Source of the DNA: a candidate division FCPU426 bacterium
GTDB lineage: Bacteria; Oederibacteriota; PGYV01; Palsa-1178
Assembly: GCA_003167475.1 (NCBI GenBank)
Contig: PMTB01000184.1
Location: 1 to 17,635, forward strand
Direction of reading: 5' to 3'
DNA length: 17,635 nt
Part shown: positions 14,165 through 17,635 of the stretch, piece after piece
Position numbering within the stretch: position 1 is the stretch's first letter
Layout of the letters: each line of letters starts with the position of its first letter
Notes under the pieces: generated by a model
What the model was told of the DNA's origin: nothing
Seen by the model: the letters and a program-made list of their open reading frames with translations, nothing else
Database searches by the model: none
Translations under genes and position numbers: made by a program

Positions 14165-14905
14165 ATGGTAATGCAGGAAAAGGATGCGAGCGGGTCATTA
14201 AGGCACGGGCTTAATAATAACATAGAGCTTAAGAACTACAACCGCTGGATATATGACAACATCAGCTCCGGAGTCGGAAAAAAGGTGCTTGAGATCGGCA
14301 GCGGCATGGGAGCAATGATAGATTTCGCGGCTGGAAAAGGGAGGAAAATAACGGGTGTGGACATAGACAGCTATTTCCTGAAATTTACGAAACGCAAATA
14401 CGCTGATAACAGGAATATTAAAATAGTGAGATCCGACTGCATGTCACTCGGCCGAAAGTTTAAAAAAGGAAGTTTTGACTCGGTCATCATAAGCAACGTC
14501 CTTGAACATATCAAAGACGACGGCAGGGCGGTGCGTATCATTAACTCTATGCTTTCTTCCGGCGGGAAAGTGGCGGTGTTTGTGCCGGCGTTTCAGTTAC
14601 TGTACGGGGTTTTGGACAAAAACGTGGGCCATTACAGGAGGTACTCCAGGAAAACGCTCCGTAAAGTCCTTGAAACTGGCGGATTTGAGATCGAAAAAAT
14701 ATACTACATGAATTTTGTGGGTTTTTTCGGGTGGTATCTCAATTCTAAACTCCTGGGCAGGGGCTTAACACCCGAAAATCAATCGGCATTTTTCGATAAA
14801 TTCATCGTGCCTGTGGAGAGATGGGTGGAAAAATTAATTAAACCCCCTTTCGGGCAGTCTATAGTGGCCGTAGCCGTCAAAAAATATGGAAATAAGGCGG
14901 CCTAA
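14165..14905 (+). CDS. Class I SAM-dependent methyltransferase of the glycan-locus type
   Basis: The 246-residue protein has motif I VLEIGSGMGAMIDF (41-54), motif II TGVDID (63-68), motif post-strand-4 ISNVLEHIKDD (109-119) and the distinctive VFVPAFQLLYGVLDKNVGHY (138-157) followed by RRYS. The last block is typical of methyltransferases encoded next to, or fused with, GT2 dolichyl-phosphate-mannose-synthase-like enzymes. The ATG at 14165 has AAGGAG (14154-14159) six bases upstream. It is the last + strand gene of the operon, 24 bases after the GT-C-like gene. Its TAA stop (14903-14905) overlaps the TAG stop of the convergent GT2 gene (14902-14904), leaving no room for a terminator between them. 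Substrate unknown; a glycan or lipid intermediate is likely from context. Confidence 0.85.
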   Translation: MVMQEKDASGSLRHGLNNNIELKNYNRWIYDNISSGVGKKVLEIGSGMGAMIDFAAGKGRKITGVDIDSYFLKFTKRKYADNRNIKIVRSDCMSLGRKFKKGSFDSVIISNVLEHIKDDGRAVRIINSMLSSGGKVAVFVPAFQLLYGVLDKNVGHYRRYSRKTLRKVLETGGFEIEKIYYMNFVGFFGWYLNSKLLGRGLTPENQSAFFDKFIVPVERWVEKLIKPPFGQSIVAVAVKKYGNKAA

Positions 14906-16065
14906 CAACGGTCCTTTGTTTTTATTTGAAATATACCGATCAAAAAACTGGTAAAAATTATCTGCCATCCTATGGCAAGGGTAAGTACGGCGGGCAGAAG
15001 GATCCTCAGCATTGAGGCCGGCATTAATTTTCCAAAACCTGTTTTTACCCATATCAATACGCCCGCCACGGAAAGAGCTATCCCAAAAGCGAAAAGAATG
15101 GACCCCGCAAGGACGCCTTTTTCCACGGGAAAAGCCAATATGTTTTCCATGAACTTATCTTCAACGGGATATAATTTCGCTATACGCGCGTAAGCGCCGG
15201 TGATAACGGAAAAACTCAGCGTCTGCACACCCAGTATTACCATTAGCACGCAATAAAGCATTGTATGCACGTCCAGGGAAACGTTATTGAGTTTTACCGG
15301 CGTGATAGTAAGCACCACGGTCCCGATGCTCCCTAAAATTATGAGGAAAAGCCCGGGGTATAAAAAAAGCCACTTAGGGCTGAACATGAGCAAAAATTTC
15401 AGATGCCTCCACCCGTCGCTCCAGCTTTTAAGGTGAGGGGGCCTTGTCCTGCCGTCCTTAAAAAGTCTGATCGGGACTTCGGTGACCTTAAGGTTGTTAA
15501 GTATTGATTTTACGACCATTTCACTGGCGAACTCCATGCCGAGCGCGCTTAAATCCAGCGATATCATGGATTGCTTTGAAAACCCACGCAGGCCGCAGTG
15601 AAAATCGCGGATTTCCGTTTTAAAAAAAAGCCGTCCTATTCCGGAAAGCAAAGGATTTCCAAAATATTTATGAAGCGGGGGCATGGCACCCTTTTCAATG
15701 CCGCCTTTAAACCTGTTTCCCATGACAAGTTCGTAACCTTTACGGAGCTTTTCAATGAACGGCATCAGCGTCGTAAAATCATAACTGTCATCGGCGTCGC
15801 CCATTACTATATATTTTCCCTTTGCGGATCTTATCCCGCCTATCAGGGCGCTGCCATAACCTTTTACGGGTATATCTATAAGGCGGGCGCCTTCTTTTTT
15901 TGCTATATTCCTGGAGCCGTCAGTACTGCCGTTGTCAGCTATGAGTATCTCGCCCTTTATCTCGTTTTCCTTAAGAAATTTAAAGCTTTTCCTTATGCAT
16001 GAAGCCAGTGTTTCAACTTCGTTCAAACAAGGCATAAGTATTGTCAGTTCCATACTGTTTTTCAT
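14902..16065 (-). CDS. GT2 polyprenyl-phosphate glycosyltransferase-like, membrane-anchored
   Basis: The 387-residue protein has an N-terminal GT-A domain: LTILMPCLNEVETLASCIRK (7-26), ILIADNGSTDGSRNIAKKEG (40-59), and the metal-binding MGDADDSYDF (88-97), then MGNRFKGGI and RDFHCGLRGFSK (153-164). These match the dolichyl-phosphate mannose synthase/GtrB branch. Four hydrophobic segments follow (about 233-255, 266-290, 317-340, 354-378), anchoring it in the membrane. It would load a sugar onto a polyprenyl phosphate for use by GT-C enzymes such as those encoded opposite it. The ATG at 16065 is preceded by GGGG; an internal ATG at 16053 lacks a site. A TATAAT-like box and a perfect palindrome lie upstream. 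It converges on the methyltransferase gene with overlapping stops. Confidence 0.9.
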   Translation of the reverse strand: MKNSMELTILMPCLNEVETLASCIRKSFKFLKENEIKGEILIADNGSTDGSRNIAKKEGARLIDIPVKGYGSALIGGIRSAKGKYIVMGDADDSYDFTTLMPFIEKLRKGYELVMGNRFKGGIEKGAMPPLHKYFGNPLLSGIGRLFFKTEIRDFHCGLRGFSKQSMISLDLSALGMEFASEMVVKSILNNLKVTEVPIRLFKDGRTRPPHLKSWSDGWRHLKFLLMFSPKWLFLYPGLFLIILGSIGTVVLTITPVKLNNVSLDVHTMLYCVLMVILGVQTLSFSVITGAYARIAKLYPVEDKFMENILAFPVEKGVLAGSILFAFGIALSVAGVLIWVKTGFGKLMPASMLRILLPAVLTLAIGWQIIFTSFLIGIFQIKTKDRC

Positions 16066-16139
16066 TATATTACCCCGCGCTATTTAAAATTTCCTGCCCC
16101 GCACTGTATATAGAACCGGCAGCCAGAATAATATAACAT

Positions 16140-16181
16140 ATTATAAATAAAATATCACCTAAGTTTGTCTGTACAGACAAA
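16140..16181 (-). promoter_or_regulatory. Candidate promoter and 18-bp perfect palindrome upstream of GT2
   Basis: On the minus strand a TATAAT box (16140-16145) faces the GT2 gene. The position expected for the -35 box at 17-bp spacing (16163-16168, reading ACAAAC) is poor and overlaps the edge of TTTGTCTGT/ACAGACAAA (16164-16181), a perfect palindrome with no spacer. The shape suits a dimeric repressor or activator such as a TetR-type protein. No regulator gene lies nearby inside the window. Confidence 0.5.
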
Positions 16182-16228
16182 ACACCGCCTGTTTTGGCAG
16201 TTAGATTGGTAGTTAGACGTTAATTATA

Positions 16229-16283
16229 TGTAGTCGCAAAGTGGTAATGTCCTATTTGTGCAAAGCGAGAATGTCCTAATCCA
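16229..16283 (+). repeat. IS left terminal repeat with two tandem transposase-site motifs
   Basis: GCAAAG followed by AATGTCCTA occurs twice, beginning at 16236 and 16260 (24-base period). The same double motif occurs inverted at the right end. These are probably transposase-binding sites. Confidence 0.8.
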
Positions 16284-16316
16284 GTTATGGTAGCATTGTA
16301 GGTATGGAGGTGCTAC

Positions 16317-17582
16317 ATGACAGAAAAGGACGGGTATTTAATGGGAACAATAGACAGACAAAAACTGAAAGTAATATCAGTTGTCGTTGAAAAGAAAATG
16401 AAACAATGGGAAGCTGCGGAGAAGTTAGGAATAAGCGAAAGACAGATCAGGCGGTTGGTAAAAAGATACAGGAAATATGGAGACGAGGGATTGATTCACA
16501 AGTTGAGAGGACGCGAAGCGTCCAACAAGATAAGCAAAGAAATAAGAGATAAGGTTGTGGATTTGTATTCGGAAAAATATAAAGGATTTGGTCCCACGTT
16601 GGGCCAGGAAAAGATTGTTGAAGTCGAGAAAGTATGCATGAGCAGAGAAAGCTTCAGGCATGTTTTACTTGAAGCCGGGCTGTGGGAATCAAGCAGAAAA
16701 TCTAAAAAGCACCGGCAATGGCGAGAACGTATGAAATACAAGGGTGAGATGGTTCAAATGGATGGGAGCCATCACGATTGGCTTGAAGGCCGTGGACCTT
16801 GGCTGGTGTTAATGGGATATATTGATGATGCAACTGGTGTTGTACATGCGGAATTTCACGACTATGAAGGAACAAAACCAGCGATGAGAAGTTTCAAAAG
16901 CTATATAAAGAAATACGGAATACCAATGAAACTGTATCTAGATAAGCATAGTACATACAAATCGACAGAAAAAGAAACTGAAGAAGAACAACTAGCTGGT
17001 GAAAGAGCGCAAAGTCAATTCGAAAGGGCTTTATATACCATTGGGGTTGAAGTTATACATGCAAATTCGCCACAAGCTAAAGGCCGTATAGAACGATTGT
17101 TCAAAACCTTTCAAGACAGGGTGGTAAAAGAGATGAGATTGGCAGGAGTTAAAAGCAAAGATGAAGCAAACGAATTTCTGCGCTGGTACTTACCTGTTTT
17201 CAACCGGAAATTTTCGGTAGAACCCGCAGCAAGCCAGGACATGCATCGTGTAGTTGAATCGTGGGACGAACTGAATAATGCGCTTACGATCAGAACCGAC
17301 AGAACGGTGAGAAATGATTATACAATTTCATTTAAAGGTAAGATGTACCAATTAAAAACTGCCCTGGCTTTGAAAGGCAGGAAGATTACAGTTGTCGAAC
17401 TGTTGAACGACAGAATGCGGCTGGAACATGGTTCTGAACGAATAGAACACTGGATGATAAATCCCAGGCCAAAGGTTAAAATAACCAAAATCAGGCTTAA
17501 AAAGCTGAGTGTATTTAGACCGGTGAAGCCAGCCAAGAACCATCCATGGCGAAGCGGGATGAACGATTATGTGGCGTTATAA
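16317..17582 (+). CDS. DDE transposase of an ISNCY/IS1202-like element
   Basis: The 421-residue protein has an N-terminal helix-turn-helix (about 15-55: KKMKQWEAAEKLGISERQIR, then RLVKRY), a linker with SRESFRHVLLEAGLW, and an rve-type DDE catalytic core. The acidic triad can be placed at MVQMDGSHHDW (D149), LYLDKHSTYKS (D209) and NSPQAKGRIERLFKTFQDR (E259). The C-terminal region from about 325 has a small beta-rich segment (YTISFKGKMYQLKTALALKG) typical of this group. The ATG at 16317 follows GGAGGT (16306-16311); an ATG at 16341 is possible but has no such site. The frame is intact and all three catalytic residues are present, so the element may still be active. Confidence 0.92.
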   Translation: MTEKDGYLMGTIDRQKLKVISVVVEKKMKQWEAAEKLGISERQIRRLVKRYRKYGDEGLIHKLRGREASNKISKEIRDKVVDLYSEKYKGFGPTLGQEKIVEVEKVCMSRESFRHVLLEAGLWESSRKSKKHRQWRERMKYKGEMVQMDGSHHDWLEGRGPWLVLMGYIDDATGVVHAEFHDYEGTKPAMRSFKSYIKKYGIPMKLYLDKHSTYKSTEKETEEEQLAGERAQSQFERALYTIGVEVIHANSPQAKGRIERLFKTFQDRVVKEMRLAGVKSKDEANEFLRWYLPVFNRKFSVEPAASQDMHRVVESWDELNNALTIRTDRTVRNDYTISFKGKMYQLKTALALKGRKITVVELLNDRMRLEHGSERIEHWMINPRPKVKITKIRLKKLSVFRPVKPAKNHPWRSGMNDYVAL

Positions 17583-17586
17583 AATA

Positions 17587-17635
17587 GGACATTCTTGCTT
17601 TGCGAAGAATAGGACATTTTAGCTTTGCATTGACA
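17587..17635 (-). repeat. IS right terminal repeat with two tandem transposase-site motifs
   Basis: Read on the minus strand from 17635, TGTCAATGCAAAG leads into two GCAAAG...AATGTCCTA motifs starting at 17628 and 17603 (25-base period). It mirrors the left end. The final base of the window is the apparent outer end. Confidence 0.8.

Larger units (their letters stand above)
16229..17635 (+). mobile_element. Insertion sequence, ISNCY/IS1202-like, apparently complete
   Basis: A single transposase gene is flanked by related terminal sequences: the left end starts TGTAGTCGCAAAG (16229) and the right end, reverse-complemented, starts TGTCAATGCAAAG (at 17635). Both ends then carry AATGTCCTAT and a second GCAAAG...AATGTCCTA copy. 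The right end coincides with the last base of the window, so a target-site duplication cannot be tested. Codon use (more CAA, AAA, GAA) looks unlike the surrounding genes, in keeping with recent arrival. Confidence 0.85.

Overview
The window reads as a piece of a bacterial chromosome, probably from an uncultured lineage. Genes are tightly packed with frequent 1-35 bp overlaps, coding sequence is rich in ATA (Ile) and AGG (Arg) codons, and four successive genes use TTG starts behind good Shine-Dalgarno sites. The codon style recalls uncultured phyla such as Omnitrophota, Elusimicrobiota or Goldbacteria, but that is an impression and no gene here fixes the taxonomy.

Left part (1-5187): a housekeeping block on the + strand made of a NIF3/DUF34 protein, a YaiI/YqxD (DUF188) protein, DNA primase DnaG and the primary sigma factor RpoD. 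This is a version of the macromolecular-synthesis operon; the yqxD-dnaG-sigA order is also that of Bacillus subtilis. The intergenic gaps hold unusual repeats with a 7-base period.

Middle (5188-8975): a GT9 (heptosyltransferase-like) glycosyltransferase; a 285-bp non-coding nest of inverted repeats; and, on the minus strand, a 'mobile mystery protein' A/B pair (XRE-type regulator plus Fic-fold protein) whose Fic motif has lost its catalytic histidine. Next comes a MerR/TipA-type regulator, also on the minus strand, with a textbook 19-bp-spaced promoter and palindromic operator. Two perfect hairpins sit back to back beyond it.

Right part (8976-16065): a surface-glycan or glycolipid operon on the + strand: SAM methyltransferase, GT4 glycosyltransferase, two large polytopic GT-C-like membrane proteins and a second SAM methyltransferase. 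A convergent GT2 polyprenyl-phosphate glycosyltransferase-like gene overlaps the last methyltransferase at the stop codons. A plausible scheme is that GT2 charges a polyprenyl phosphate with sugar at the membrane, the GT-C proteins transfer it outside, and GT4 and the methyltransferases build or modify the glycan in the cytoplasm. The substrates cannot be read from sequence.

Right end (16229-17635): an apparently intact insertion sequence of the ISNCY/IS1202-like DDE type. Its right terminal repeat ends at the last base of the window, as expected if an assembly contig broke at a multicopy element.

No rRNA, tRNA, CRISPR array or obvious replication origin was seen. The candidates most worth a second look are the degenerate Fic 'mobile mystery' module with its strong promoter and palindrome, the heptad-phased intergenic repeats, and the stacked perfect palindromes at 8771-8886.
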